Made by a program: the position numbers and the translations under genes
The notes under the pieces: model-generated
What the model was told of the DNA's origin: nothing
What the model saw: only the letters and a program-made list of their open reading frames with translations
Database searches by the model: none
Shown: piece after piece, positions 8,382 through 16,994 of the stretch
How the letters are laid out: each line of letters starts with the position of its first letter
Position numbering within the stretch: position 1 is the first letter of the stretch
NCBI GenBank assembly: GCA_929200315.1
Contig: CAKMZB010000005.1
Coordinates: 118,534 to 182,533 of the forward strand
Source of the DNA: an uncultured Alphaproteobacteria bacterium
GTDB lineage: Bacteria; Pseudomonadota; Alphaproteobacteria; Rhizobiales; Rhizobiaceae
Direction of reading: 5' to 3'
DNA length: 64,000 nucleotides

Positions 8382-8440
8382 CTCGAACACCTGACCTCCG
8401 CATTACGAATGCGATGCTCTACCAACTGAGCTAAAGCGGC
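8368..8440 (-). tRNA. tRNA-Thr (CGT anticodon)
   Basis: The minus strand folds as a complete cloverleaf: acceptor GCCGCTT/AAGCGGC, a D arm with AGTTGGTA, anticodon stem TCGCA/TGCGG around loop TTCGTAA (anticodon CGT), and T arm AGGTG-TTCGAGT-CACCT. The discriminator base is A and CCA is not encoded. Its 3' end overlaps the last 14 bases of the convergent lacI-family gene, so the island side of this junction abuts the tRNA 3' end. Confidence 0.93.
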
Positions 8441-8541
8441 ATGGGCCTTCCTTAGAGGCCATGCGGTGCGATAGAACGCGACTGACAGGCCGTCAAGATG
8501 CTGTAGAGTGTCAGGACGAACGAGGTGCTTAGGAGCTTCTA

Positions 8542-9144
8542 ATGTACAATCCAGACCATTTCCGTGAGGACGATCCGGCCCGACTGATGGCCGTCATGCG
8601 CGACATCCAGCTTGCCGCTCTCGTCAGCACGATCGACAGCGAACTCGTTATTACTCACGCGCCTGTCCTGGTGCGTCAGGACGGCGATGAGCTAACCCTC
8701 GACAGTCATTTCGCCCGTGCCAACGACCATTGGCGGCGTTTGGCCGACGGCGCGCCAACGGTTGCAATCTTCCAGGGTCCACACGGCTACATTTCGCCGA
8801 GCTGGTATCCGACCAAACAGGAAAACGGCAAGGTCGTGCCGACCTGGAACTACATCACCGTCCATGCACACGGAACGCTGGTTGCAATGAAGGACCAAGC
8901 CTGGCTGCGCGGGCAGGTGGAGGCACTTACCGCGACCAATGAGCAAAACCGTGACGAACCGTGGGCAGTCTCCGATGCGCCGGAGCGCTACACAGAAATC
9001 AGGCTGCGCGGCATTGTTGGCGTCCAGCTTCGTGTGGAACGGCTGGAGGGCAAATGGAAGGCGAGCCAAAACAAGGCCGACGTTGATCGTGCTGGCGCAG
9101 CGGCGGGCACACTGGGCGAGGCACAACCGGCACCGGTGATTTAG
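8542..9144 (+). CDS. PaiB-family FMN-binding protein
   Basis: The 200-residue protein matches the PaiB family. It begins MYNPDHFRE, has ITHAPVL near residue 39 and SHFARANDHW near 55, and carries the highly typical GPHGYISPSWY and VPTWNY motifs near 80-105. Members have a split-barrel flavin-reductase-like fold. They are named after the Bacillus PaiB regulator of sporulation and protease genes, although DNA binding by most members is unproven. Its TAA lies 19 bp from the end of the convergent flavoprotein gene. No operon partner is evident, so the role is unknown beyond the family. Confidence 0.88.
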   Translation: MYNPDHFREDDPARLMAVMRDIQLAALVSTIDSELVITHAPVLVRQDGDELTLDSHFARANDHWRRLADGAPTVAIFQGPHGYISPSWYPTKQENGKVVPTWNYITVHAHGTLVAMKDQAWLRGQVEALTATNEQNRDEPWAVSDAPERYTEIRLRGIVGVQLRVERLEGKWKASQNKADVDRAGAAAGTLGEAQPAPVI

Positions 9145-9163
9145 AGCATTGGGAGAAGCATAG

Positions 9164-11593
9164 TCACGTTGACATCAGCGGCTTCGAAAACGGCCTCAGG
9201 CTCAAAATCGCGGGAACGGCACGGCCTTCCACAACCACCGCACAAGTCCCGTCCTCAATCGAAGCCCTATCGTCAGAATTGACGAAGCATGTGCCAATAG
9301 CAGCACCTTGGGTATAGGCGTAGGCGCCGCTCGCGACATAACCTACAACTTTGCCGTCCTTTAGAACGGGCTCGTTGTGATGCAGGAGTGGGCCCGGATC
9401 CTGCAATTTGACGTGGCACAGGAACGGGCCTTTGCCGCCCGCTTTGCGACTGACAAAGGCATCGCGCCCGATAAAGGGGATCGTCTTGTTAGGCTTACAA
9501 GCGAAGCTCAGCCCGACCTGATGCGGGGCCTCGGAGTAGGACATGTCGTGGCCCCAATGCAGGAAGCCTTTTTCGATCCTGAGAGCGTTCAATGCCTCAC
9601 CTCCAACCAGTTGCAAGCCCATGGGATCACCCGCCGAACAGAGAACCTCAAAGACATGTTCAGCAAAATCGGGTGTGATGAAAATCTCCCATCCCAGTTC
9701 GCCTGTGTAGGATAAGCGCTGTGCAAACACTGGAGCATGACCGATGTGAAAATGCTGCAGGCTGTTGAAGGGGAAGGCGTCGTTCGACAGATCGACATCG
9801 CTGACAGCCGTCAGGAAGTCCCGCGCCCTGGGGCCAGCAACCGACAGCACAGCATGGGCCGAAGTCGCGTCGCGCAGGCGAACATCTTCACCGTCGGCAA
9901 CATGACGTTTTAGGTGATCAAAATCACGGCGGGTGTGCGAGATCGAGGACATGACCATGAAGCTCTCCGCTCCATGGCGGGCTACGGTCACATCGCTCTC
10001 GATGCCACCACGGTCGTTTAGCATCAGCGTATAGGTAACGCGGCCCACCGGCATATCGATGTCATTGGTGCAGACCCGTTGAAGGAAACGCATCGCATCA
10101 GAGCCCTCAACCATCAATTTGCCGAGCATTGAATAGTCGATCATTGCAACGCCTTCCCGCGCGGCCTTCTGTTCTGCCTGTGCGTGTTCGAACCAGCTCG
10201 GGCGATGGAAGGAGTAGTCATATTTCGGCGCAACGCCATCCGGAGCGAACCAGCCAGGGCGTTCCCAACCCTGTGCCTCGGTATAGACTGCTCCCTTTGC
10301 CTTCATGGCGTGAAAGAACGGCGTGCGGCGCAAACCCCGTGCGCTTTCCCGCTGACGGCCCGGCCAGTGCATCGCATAGGTCAGCACCAGTGTTTCGGGG
10401 CAGCGTTCGCGAAGATATGGATCGCGCGCCTGCCAATCCTCTATGCGGGAAGGGTCCATCTCAGCCAGGTCCATGGTCGGATGACCGGCAATAATCCAAT
10501 CAGCGAGCGCACGGCCTGCACCGGGTCCTGATTGAATGCCGGTGGAGTTCACGCCAGCCAGAACATAGTAGCCTTTCAGGTCCGGCGCCTCACCCAGCGT
10601 AAAGCGCCCGTCATGGGAATAGCTTTCAGGGCCATTAAAGAACGTCCGGATGCCCGTTTCCTGAAGGATCGGCACACGGTTCATGGACAGCTCCAATACC
10701 TCCATAACGTCGTCTTCAACAAAGGGCAGGCTGTCGAATTCAAAACTGTCAGGGATGCCGTCCTGCGCCCACGCTTTGGCGTGGAAATGCGCAAAACCAA
10801 ACAGCAGTTTGCCAGCATCCTCTTTCCAATACGTGCCATCGCAATAAGAACGCAGAACTGGAAGATCATTTGGCAGATCGGGGATTGGTTCGGTGACGAG
10901 GTAGTAGTGTTCGCAAGCATGAAGAGGCACGCCGACACCGTTCTGGCGACCCAGTTCCCGTGCCCACATGCCCCCGCAATTGACAACGACATCCGCGGTA
11001 ATTGTGCCTTCATCTGTACGAACGCCTGTGACCTTACCGCCACTCGTCAGCACTTCTTCAACTTTGATGCGCTCACGAATTGTAGCGCCGTGCATCCGCG
11101 CGCCTTTTGCCAGCGCCTGCGTCAGATCAATTGAGTTGGCCGACCCATCGGAGGGCATGTGAATACCGCCCAAAACTCCGTCTGCGTTCATCAAGGGCCA
11201 GCGTTCGGCGATCTCCGCAGTTTGCATATAAACTGCCTCGATCCCAAAGAGAGATGCGAAATCAGCCTTGCGCTTTAGTTCTGCCAACCGTTCTTCATTC
11301 ACCGCGATAGAGATGGAGCCAGATTGCCGAAAACCAGGGTTTTGACCGGTTTCGGCTTCGATTTCCTGCAACAGTTCCACACCGTAACTGGCAAAGGCCG
11401 TGGTGGCGTGGCTGCCTTGCAGTTGCCCGACCAGCCCAGCCGCGTGCCAGGTTGTGCCACTGGTCAATGCCTTCCGTTCCAGCAAAATGACATCTTTCCT
11501 GCCTGCTTTTGCCAGGTGGTAGGCAACCGAGCAGCCATGAATACCGCCACCGATAATCACCACCTGCGCGTGGCTTGGAAGAGAGTTGGTCAT
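9164..11593 (-). CDS. FAD-dependent dimethylglycine/sarcosine dehydrogenase-like protein with GcvT domain
   Basis: The 809-residue enzyme has an N-terminal FAD domain (IIGGGIHGCSVAYHL, about residues 12-26) followed by the GTTWHAAGL motif near 46-54. The histidine there carries covalent FAD in dimethylglycine and sarcosine dehydrogenases. The C-terminal half is an aminomethyltransferase (GcvT plus GcvT-C) region that captures the one-carbon unit on tetrahydrofolate. The substrate should be an N-methylated amino acid. The ATG at 11593 is used because a longer frame would overlap the upstream gene. It follows the EutA-like gene by 13 bp in the same direction, opposite to the GntR regulator, and probably shares its control. 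The exact substrate is unknown. Confidence 0.82.
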   Translation of the reverse strand: MTNSLPSHAQVVIIGGGIHGCSVAYHLAKAGRKDVILLERKALTSGTTWHAAGLVGQLQGSHATTAFASYGVELLQEIEAETGQNPGFRQSGSISIAVNEERLAELKRKADFASLFGIEAVYMQTAEIAERWPLMNADGVLGGIHMPSDGSANSIDLTQALAKGARMHGATIRERIKVEEVLTSGGKVTGVRTDEGTITADVVVNCGGMWARELGRQNGVGVPLHACEHYYLVTEPIPDLPNDLPVLRSYCDGTYWKEDAGKLLFGFAHFHAKAWAQDGIPDSFEFDSLPFVEDDVMEVLELSMNRVPILQETGIRTFFNGPESYSHDGRFTLGEAPDLKGYYVLAGVNSTGIQSGPGAGRALADWIIAGHPTMDLAEMDPSRIEDWQARDPYLRERCPETLVLTYAMHWPGRQRESARGLRRTPFFHAMKAKGAVYTEAQGWERPGWFAPDGVAPKYDYSFHRPSWFEHAQAEQKAAREGVAMIDYSMLGKLMVEGSDAMRFLQRVCTNDIDMPVGRVTYTLMLNDRGGIESDVTVARHGAESFMVMSSISHTRRDFDHLKRHVADGEDVRLRDATSAHAVLSVAGPRARDFLTAVSDVDLSNDAFPFNSLQHFHIGHAPVFAQRLSYTGELGWEIFITPDFAEHVFEVLCSAGDPMGLQLVGGEALNALRIEKGFLHWGHDMSYSEAPHQVGLSFACKPNKTIPFIGRDAFVSRKAGGKGPFLCHVKLQDPGPLLHHNEPVLKDGKVVGYVASGAYAYTQGAAIGTCFVNSDDRASIEDGTCAVVVEGRAVPAILSLRPFSKPLMST

Positions 11594-11606
11594 AGGAAAA
11601 CCCAGT

Positions 11607-12383
11607 CTACGTAAGGCTTGTTTCAAAGAGGCGGCCTGCATCCACTGGCCCCCCGCTTAGTCCGGCAAGGCGCATCATGTGCCAGGCTAAGGCTTGATTG
11701 CTGGAGATGACGGGTTTGCCGATGGCGCCCTCCGCCTCGCCGATGATTTGCAGAGCCCGAAGACTGGTGCAGGACACAAACACACCATCGCAATCGTTCC
11801 TTGCGCCGATATGCGTTACCGCACGCAGAATGCTGTCGGTGCTGATGCGGGCCACGGTGAAATCATCCGACTGACCAAAGGTTGCGACAGCTGTGGTCTC
11901 AAATCCGGCAGCTTGCAGATTGGCCTGCATTTCCATCGTGACATCCACGGGATAGGGCGTGACCAGTGCAATCCGTTTCAACCCAAGCGCCGCAAATGCC
12001 GCTTTGCAGGCACTGATGGGATTGGTCGTTCTCGCTAGTGGATGCATCCCGCGGATCAGTTCATCGACACGCTCCTCGCCGATCATTGTAGCACCGGATG
12101 TGCAGGCATAACCCACCACGTCAAAACCGAACTGTGGAGGCAAAAGCCCCGCGGTATAGGGGAGATCAACGGCCATCTGCCGGAGCGTATCGGGAGAGAC
12201 TTCCATCGCATTAGGAATGCGCGCTACATAGAGCGCAACGTCGTTCTGCGCGCCCAATATCCCGGATAATTCATGTTCAATCGTCTGGTCGGTTTGCAAA
12301 ACAATCAGGCCCAGTCGCGCGCGCGCTCCAAGACCGTTATCGGTCGTGAACTCCAGCGTTTCGATATGATCACTTCCAGTCAT
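11607..12383 (-). CDS. EutA / maleate isomerase-like protein (Asp/Glu racemase superfamily)
   Basis: This 258-residue protein has the two-cysteine layout of the Asp/Glu racemase superfamily. One cysteine is in GYACTSG near residue 91 and the other in VSCTSLR near 203, and both halves have a Rossmann-like pattern. Relatives include maleate cis-trans isomerase, arylmalonate decarboxylase and EutA of ectoine-utilisation loci; it most resembles the EutA/maleate isomerase type. The ATG at 12383 faces a region with two GntR-type palindromes and the divergent regulator. It is 13 bp upstream of the flavoprotein gene and probably co-transcribed. The reaction is not deducible from sequence. Confidence 0.72.
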   Translation of the reverse strand: MTGSDHIETLEFTTDNGLGARARLGLIVLQTDQTIEHELSGILGAQNDVALYVARIPNAMEVSPDTLRQMAVDLPYTAGLLPPQFGFDVVGYACTSGATMIGEERVDELIRGMHPLARTTNPISACKAAFAALGLKRIALVTPYPVDVTMEMQANLQAAGFETTAVATFGQSDDFTVARISTDSILRAVTHIGARNDCDGVFVSCTSLRALQIIGEAEGAIGKPVISSNQALAWHMMRLAGLSGGPVDAGRLFETSLT

Positions 12384-12526
12384 TGCAGCAGATACTCCAC
12401 TTGCGATGCGGGCACTTAACCCGTGGCCGCGCTTACAGCGCTCTCAAAACCGGGAGCACCAGCGCGCCAGATAGCGCCTTCTAATTCTCGCATCACAAAA
12501 TCCATGGGGTGCACTTCTCTCTCACC

Positions 12527-12538
12527 TGGTATATACCA
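12527..12538. promoter_or_regulatory. GntR/HutC-type operator, distal copy
   Basis: TGGTATATACCA is a perfect palindrome containing GT..TA..AC spacing typical of HutC-subfamily GntR regulators. It is 144 bp from the start of the leftward EutA-like operon and 80 bp from an identical 12-mer at 12607-12618. It probably serves the leftward promoter. Confidence 0.7.
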
Positions 12539-12605
12539 ATATCACTCTTGCACCGTTAACCGGAGAACTTAAGAGTTGTCAATATGAAACAAGTCCTTGC
12601 CATTG

Positions 12606-12619
12606 TTGGTATATACCAA
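12606..12619. promoter_or_regulatory. GntR/HutC-type operator, proximal copy
   Basis: TTGGTATATACCAA is a perfect 14-bp palindrome sharing its central 12 bases with the site at 12527. It ends 15 bp before the presumed TTG start of the GntR-family gene, so binding would block transcription of the regulator itself. Confidence 0.72.
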
Positions 12620-12634
12620 ATAACCTAGCCACAA

Positions 12635-13417
12635 TTGCTTGATTCCTGGGGCCGTATTTTGTCGAAACCGCAAAGTAACAGGGGTAGGAAAGGCGACTCT
12701 TCACCGCGCCCGCGCTTTCTCCAGATAGCGGATGAAATCCGAGATCAGATTGCGAATGGTGCTCTGAAGGAGCACGATATTCTACCGTCGGAGCGCAGCC
12801 TTTCAGAAGAACACAACGTCAGTCGAATGACGGGTCGTCGCGCCCTTGAGGCGCTGGAAACCGAAGGGCTGGTTTATAGCGCTGATCGGCGCGGGCGCTT
12901 CGTGTCGCCAAAGCGGCTAAACTACAACATCAGCAACATGGTCAGCTTTGTCAGCAATGCTCAGACAAATAATGTCGGCCTCAATATCGAACTTGTCGAT
13001 GCAGCAGAGACTACCGCAGGCAACCGACTTGCGGCGCTTCTGGAGCTGGAAGATGACAGTGCGATCATCGCTTACACGCGCCTTTTTCATACCGGTGCCC
13101 ATCCAATCTTCATCGAGACTGAATATTTGCTGACCGAGAGATTTCCCGATTTTCTGGAACACGATCTTCGGCAATCAACCACGAAGATCCTGGAAGAAAA
13201 ATACGGCATATCGGCCGCCACAGGGGACATCGTGATCCGTATGCGTGGCGTACATGCAGACGAGGCACAGCTGTTGAACATTGCTGCCAGCCATACGGTG
13301 ATCGAGTTGGAACAGGTCATCCGTGATGGGGACGGCGTCCCATTTTGCTTTGGGCGTCAGGTCTGGCGTGGGGAAATGGCCGAATTTTCAGCCCATGCCA
13401 TCGTGACCGGATATTGA
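12635..13417 (+). CDS. GntR-family (HutC/UTRA) transcriptional regulator
   Basis: The 260-residue protein has a GntR winged helix at about residues 25-95 (LPSERSLSEEHNVSRMTGRRAL) and a UTRA ligand-binding domain at about 110-250. HutC-type members are repressors released by pathway metabolites. No ATG precedes the DNA-binding domain. The start is a TTG at 12635 or a second TTG at 12659, and both are just downstream of the 12606 palindrome. The gene is divergent from the EutA-like operon and ends 13 bp before the M24 peptidase gene, so it probably controls both. The effector is unknown and would reveal the pathway substrate. Confidence 0.85.
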   Translation: MLDSWGRILSKPQSNRGRKGDSSPRPRFLQIADEIRDQIANGALKEHDILPSERSLSEEHNVSRMTGRRALEALETEGLVYSADRRGRFVSPKRLNYNISNMVSFVSNAQTNNVGLNIELVDAAETTAGNRLAALLELEDDSAIIAYTRLFHTGAHPIFIETEYLLTERFPDFLEHDLRQSTTKILEEKYGISAATGDIVIRMRGVHADEAQLLNIAASHTVIELEQVIRDGDGVPFCFGRQVWRGEMAEFSAHAIVTGY

Positions 13418-13430
13418 AGGATCAAGAATT

Positions 13431-14612
13431 ATGCCAATGACTTCCGCAGCTCCGGAACGGGGCTTTCAGGACGAAGAATTCAACGCACGCACCACAAAGG
13501 CTCAAGCCCTGTTGGCGCAAGCCGGGCTGGCCGGGATGCTGCTGATGAGCGAGCAGGACGTGCGCTATTTCACGGGGTTTCACACGTTGTTCTGGCAAAG
13601 CCCAACACGGCCCTGGTTCGTGTTCGTGCCAGCCAATGGCAAACCTGTTGCTGTAATCCCGGAGATCGGCGCAGAACTGATGCGCCGAAGTTGGATCGAC
13701 GACATCCGTACATGGAGCGCACCCGCGCCAAAAGATGACGGGATCAGCTTGCTGAACGATCTTCTGGCCCCGCTCTCCAATGAAGGGGCGAAGATCGGTG
13801 TGATGAAAGGACACGAGACTCAATTGCGAATGCCGCTGGGTGATTGGGAACGGCTTATGGCAGGACTGCCGGAACTGGAGATTGTTGATGTAACCGGGCT
13901 GGTCCAAGGGTTGCGCATGGTCAAATCCCCGGCTGAGATCGATAAATTGGGACATATCTGCGCAATTGGCTCTGCCGCATTTGGCAAATTGCCAAGTCTG
14001 ATTCATGAGGGCATGCCACTTGAAGAAGTGTTTCGCCAATTCAGAATGACAGCGATCAGTCTTGGCGCAGATGATGCACCCTATGTTGTCGGAGCGGCCG
14101 ATCAGGGCGGCTACGCGGACGTGATTTCACCTCCTTCCCAACGCCCCCTTCAGCGCGGCGATGTGTTGATGCTGGATTCCGGCTGCACGTGGGACGGGTA
14201 TTTCTGTGACTTCGACCGCAATTGGGCCATTGGACCCGCCAGCGACGATGCCAAACAGGCCTATGACGTGCTGTGGCGCGCCACACAGGCAGGGATTGAG
14301 GCCGCCAAACCTGGCAACACCTGCCGCGACCTGTTCATGGCTATGGCAGCGGTGATCTCTGAGATGGACAGTTCGGGTGGAGATATCGGGCGGCTTGGGC
14401 ACGGATTGGGGATGCAATTGACCGAGCAACCTTCGCATGCGGCTTTTGATGAGACGGAGCTGAAGGAAAACATGGTGCTGACGATCGAGCCCTCGCTGAG
14501 CTATGGTAGCGGTTTGATGATGGTGCATGAAGAAAACATCGTGGTCGGGAAGGGCCCGGCAAGATTGCTTTCATCGCGTGCCGCATCGGAACTGCCGGTG
14601 GTGATACAATAG
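13431..14612 (+). CDS. M24-family metallopeptidase (Xaa-Pro aminopeptidase type; DoeA-like context)
   Basis: The 393-residue protein has an N-terminal creatinase domain (about 20-160) and a C-terminal pita-bread M24 domain. All five metal ligands of true M24 metallopeptidases are visible: D249 (LDSG), D260 (CDFD), H324 (LGHG), E353 (IEPS) and E367 (HEEN). Retention of the ligands favours a metal-dependent peptidase or amidase over creatinase, which has lost them. In ectoine-utilisation loci an M24 protein (DoeA/EutD) opens the ectoine ring, and the nearby Lrp regulator and Ehu-like transporter recall those loci. The ATG at 13431 is 13 bp after the GntR stop. The substrate could be a dipeptide or cyclic amide. 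Confidence 0.8.
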   Translation: MPMTSAAPERGFQDEEFNARTTKAQALLAQAGLAGMLLMSEQDVRYFTGFHTLFWQSPTRPWFVFVPANGKPVAVIPEIGAELMRRSWIDDIRTWSAPAPKDDGISLLNDLLAPLSNEGAKIGVMKGHETQLRMPLGDWERLMAGLPELEIVDVTGLVQGLRMVKSPAEIDKLGHICAIGSAAFGKLPSLIHEGMPLEEVFRQFRMTAISLGADDAPYVVGAADQGGYADVISPPSQRPLQRGDVLMLDSGCTWDGYFCDFDRNWAIGPASDDAKQAYDVLWRATQAGIEAAKPGNTCRDLFMAMAAVISEMDSSGGDIGRLGHGLGMQLTEQPSHAAFDETELKENMVLTIEPSLSYGSGLMMVHEENIVVGKGPARLLSSRAASELPVVIQ

Positions 14613-14621
14613 GCGGGATGA

Positions 14622-14643
14622 TTTGAACCAAGCTCCGGTTCAA
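14622..14643. terminator. Short hairpin between convergent M24 and Lrp genes
   Basis: TTGAACC and GGTTCAA form a perfect 7-bp stem with a 7-base loop just after the M24 stop. There is no T-tract on either strand, so it is only a possible bidirectional terminator. Confidence 0.35.
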
Positions 14644-14703
14644 CCATGATCGGTCGTAAGGCGTCCCGCAAACCTCTGATTTGAGGATGGGAAACCAAAC
14701 ATC

Positions 14704-15153
14704 TTACAGGATGTCCAACGACACCTTGACGCGATCCATGACAATTGAAGACGTGAACTTGCTGACGTTGGATTCATCGAAAAAGTACTCTTGGGTAAAC
14801 TCTTCGTACTCCGCGATGTCCTGAACGATCACAACAAGGATAAAATCTGCCTCGCCAGTGGCATAGTAGCACTGCTGAACAGCTGACGTGGTTCGCATCC
14901 GGCGCTTGAATTCATCCAGATGCCTGCGGCTTTCGCGTTCAAGCATGACCTGGACAATCACCGTCATTCCTCGATTTAACTTAGCCGAGGAAAGCACAGC
15001 AATCTCACGTTCAATCACACCGGTCTCGCGCAGCTTTTTAAGGCGCTTTTGAACTGCCGGTGGGGACAACCCGATTTCAAAACCAAGCGCTTCTGCCGTC
15101 AGGCGAGCATCGTTTTGAACCAGTCTTAAAATCTCAAGATCTTTGTCATCCAT
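14704..15153 (-). CDS. Lrp/AsnC-family transcriptional regulator
   Basis: The 149-residue protein has the Lrp helix-turn-helix (DARLTAEALGFEIGLSPPAV, about residues 14-33) and an RAM/AsnC effector domain at about 65-145. The ATG at 15153 faces the ABC transporter operon across a 255-bp region that probably holds both promoters and its binding sites. Lrp-type regulators near ectoine or amino-acid uptake genes (DoeX or AsnR in ectoine loci) sense a small amino compound. By position it should control the downstream ABC operon and itself. I could not pick out a convincing operator by eye. Confidence 0.88.
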   Translation of the reverse strand: MDDKDLEILRLVQNDARLTAEALGFEIGLSPPAVQKRLKKLRETGVIEREIAVLSSAKLNRGMTVIVQVMLERESRRHLDEFKRRMRTTSAVQQCYYATGEADFILVVIVQDIAEYEEFTQEYFFDESNVSKFTSSIVMDRVKVSLDIL

Positions 15154-15408
15154 AGGTTGATTAAGATCAGCATTTCCTCAAAATGCAACAGAAATAGTCG
15201 AGAAAATCAAAATTACGACGAAATCGCTCCCAAATCCCCTTCTAAGGTAGAAGTTAGCGGCTGGGGGGAAATCTAGACAGCCATGTGCACCGTCGTCATT
15301 GGGGTCGAAAGAACGCCTTTGCTGCGCGGAACACGCCAAAACCCCCTAGTTGGACATGACGCCATCGGCGCGCGTCCGTCGCAACCAGGGCAAGGAGGTC
15401 AAAAGTCC

Positions 15409-16245
15409 ATGAAACTTACCACAACACTCGTCGCCGCAGGCGTCGCCATCGCAGCCACCGTAACGACGGTTTTTGCTGGTCCATTGCAGGATCGCATCGA
15501 CGCCGGTGAAACAATCCGCATCGGTTTTGCAAACATCCCACTTTGGGGATACCCGGATGAAAATGGCAAAGCGGATGGCTTTACAAACGACATCGCCATC
15601 GAGACGCTTGCTAAAATGGGGCTGACAAACATCGAACCCGTTGTCACCGATTGGGGTGGGTTGATCCCGGGCCTGAAGGCGGAACGGTTCGACCTGATTA
15701 CAGGCGGTATGTACATCCTGAACTCACGTTGTGAAAACGTATCCTTCTCAGAGCCGGTGGCGAAATCTGGTGACGGTGTTCTGGTTGCAGCAGGAAACCC
15801 AAAGAACATTAACAACTACGCCGACATCCTGAACGGCGGTCACATCATGGTGACTGGCGCGGGCTACAACACCGTAGAAGCCGCCAAGAAAGTTGGCATT
15901 GATGATGCACATTTGATGCAGGTGCCTGGTCCGACCGAAATGGTTGCAGCTCTGAAAGCTGGTCGCGCCGATGCTGCGATCCTGACCTATTTTGAAGCGT
16001 CCCATCTTGCAGACGATCACGCAGAAATCGAGCTGGGTGACGCCTCCAAAATGCCGGTTTGGAGCATGAACTTTGCTGGCATCGGTTTCCGTCACGATGA
16101 CAAAGATTTCCTGGCCGACTTTAACGCTGCGCTGAAGAACTATGTCGGTACAGATGAGATGATGGCGAAGGTTGCAGAGCATGAATACACCGCCAATCAC
16201 CTACCGGGTGACACATCTGCGGAATGGGCTTGTGCAAACCGCTAG
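15409..16245 (+). CDS. Amino-acid/ectoine-type ABC transporter substrate-binding protein
   Basis: The 278-residue family-3 solute-binding protein has a Sec signal (MKLTTTLVAAGVAIAATVTT, cleavage after VFA near 24). The motif LITGGMYILNSRCENVSFSEP near residues 97-117 strongly recalls EhuB-type ectoine receptors. Where EhuB has an acidic ligand-contact residue close to the mature N-terminus, this protein reads FANIPLWGY, so the ligand may not be ectoine. The ATG at 15409 has AAGGAGG upstream; a longer frame at 15283 has no such support. A strong hairpin follows the stop and should raise its expression over the permeases. It is the receptor of the four-gene importer that continues to 18514. Confidence 0.82.
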   Translation: MKLTTTLVAAGVAIAATVTTVFAGPLQDRIDAGETIRIGFANIPLWGYPDENGKADGFTNDIAIETLAKMGLTNIEPVVTDWGGLIPGLKAERFDLITGGMYILNSRCENVSFSEPVAKSGDGVLVAAGNPKNINNYADILNGGHIMVTGAGYNTVEAAKKVGIDDAHLMQVPGPTEMVAALKAGRADAAILTYFEASHLADDHAEIELGDASKMPVWSMNFAGIGFRHDDKDFLADFNAALKNYVGTDEMMAKVAEHEYTANHLPGDTSAEWACANR

Positions 16246-16268
16246 TTGCTTTTGGCAATAATTAGTGT

Positions 16269-16293
16269 GTGGCAGGCCTCATTGGCCTGCCAC
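16269..16293 (+). terminator. Strong hairpin with T-rich tail between binding-protein and permease genes
   Basis: GTGGCAGGCC and GGCCTGCCAC form a perfect 10-bp stem with a TCATT loop, followed by TTTCTTT. It lies 23 bp after the binding-protein stop and 33 bp before the first permease. It fits a partial Rho-independent terminator that sets receptor-to-permease stoichiometry. Confidence 0.8.
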
Positions 16294-16325
16294 TTTCTTT
16301 AGAAACAACAGATCCGGGCCCTCAC

Positions 16326-16991
16326 ATGAGTCTCATAGAGTTTCTTGGCGAGTATTGGCGGCTTCTAATGTCCGGCACCGGAATTACGGTGGTTCAGTTT
16401 TTACTGGGTGCGATCCTGACCGTCGGCTTGGCGCTTTTATTCGGCTTGATGAAAATGTCGTCAAACCGCCTGATCAAGAACTCTTCGGTCGTGTACATTG
16501 AGGTGTTTCGGGGCACGTCGCTCCTCGTACAACTCTATTGGATTTTCTTTGTTCTCCCGTTGTTTGGCATCACGCTTGAAAAGTTCACGGCCGGCTGGGT
16601 GGCCATTGGGCTGAACGCTGGTGCCTATGGGGCCGAACTTGTGCGCGGTGGCATCATGGCCGTTCCCAAGGGCCAATGGGAGGCCGCAACCGCCATCAAT
16701 ATGAGCGCAGCGCGGCGCATGTGGCGCATTATTCTTCCTCAGGCATTGGTGAACATGCTTCCCGCATGGGGCAACCTGATGGTCGAGATACTAAAAGGGA
16801 CGGCTTTGGTTTCGCTGATCTCTGTGACGGACCTGATGTTCCAGGCCAAACAAATCAACGCAAGCACATATATGTCCGCGCAGATATTCGGCACAGCATT
16901 GATCATCTATTACATTTTGGCTCGCTTCTTGCTCACCCCGTTCATGCGGTGGCTCGAAGGGTTCATGGCCCGCAAGCTGGGGAGGGCCTGA
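16326..16991 (+). CDS. Amino-acid-type ABC transporter permease (EhuC-like)
   Basis: The 221-residue inner-membrane permease of the His/Glu family (HisM type) has about five helices. The EVFRGTSLLVQLYW motif is near residue 60, and the EAA loop, which contacts the ATPase, includes GQWEAATAINMS near 118-129. The ATG at 16326 is preferred over an upstream GTG at 16269, which lies inside the terminator-like hairpin. The stop is 3 bp before the second permease. With the next gene it should form a heterodimeric channel. The paralogue downstream shares the GQWEAAT loop, as usual for this family. Confidence 0.88.
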   Translation: MSLIEFLGEYWRLLMSGTGITVVQFLLGAILTVGLALLFGLMKMSSNRLIKNSSVVYIEVFRGTSLLVQLYWIFFVLPLFGITLEKFTAGWVAIGLNAGAYGAELVRGGIMAVPKGQWEAATAINMSAARRMWRIILPQALVNMLPAWGNLMVEILKGTALVSLISVTDLMFQAKQINASTYMSAQIFGTALIIYYILARFLLTPFMRWLEGFMARKLGRA

Positions 16992-16994
16992 CCC

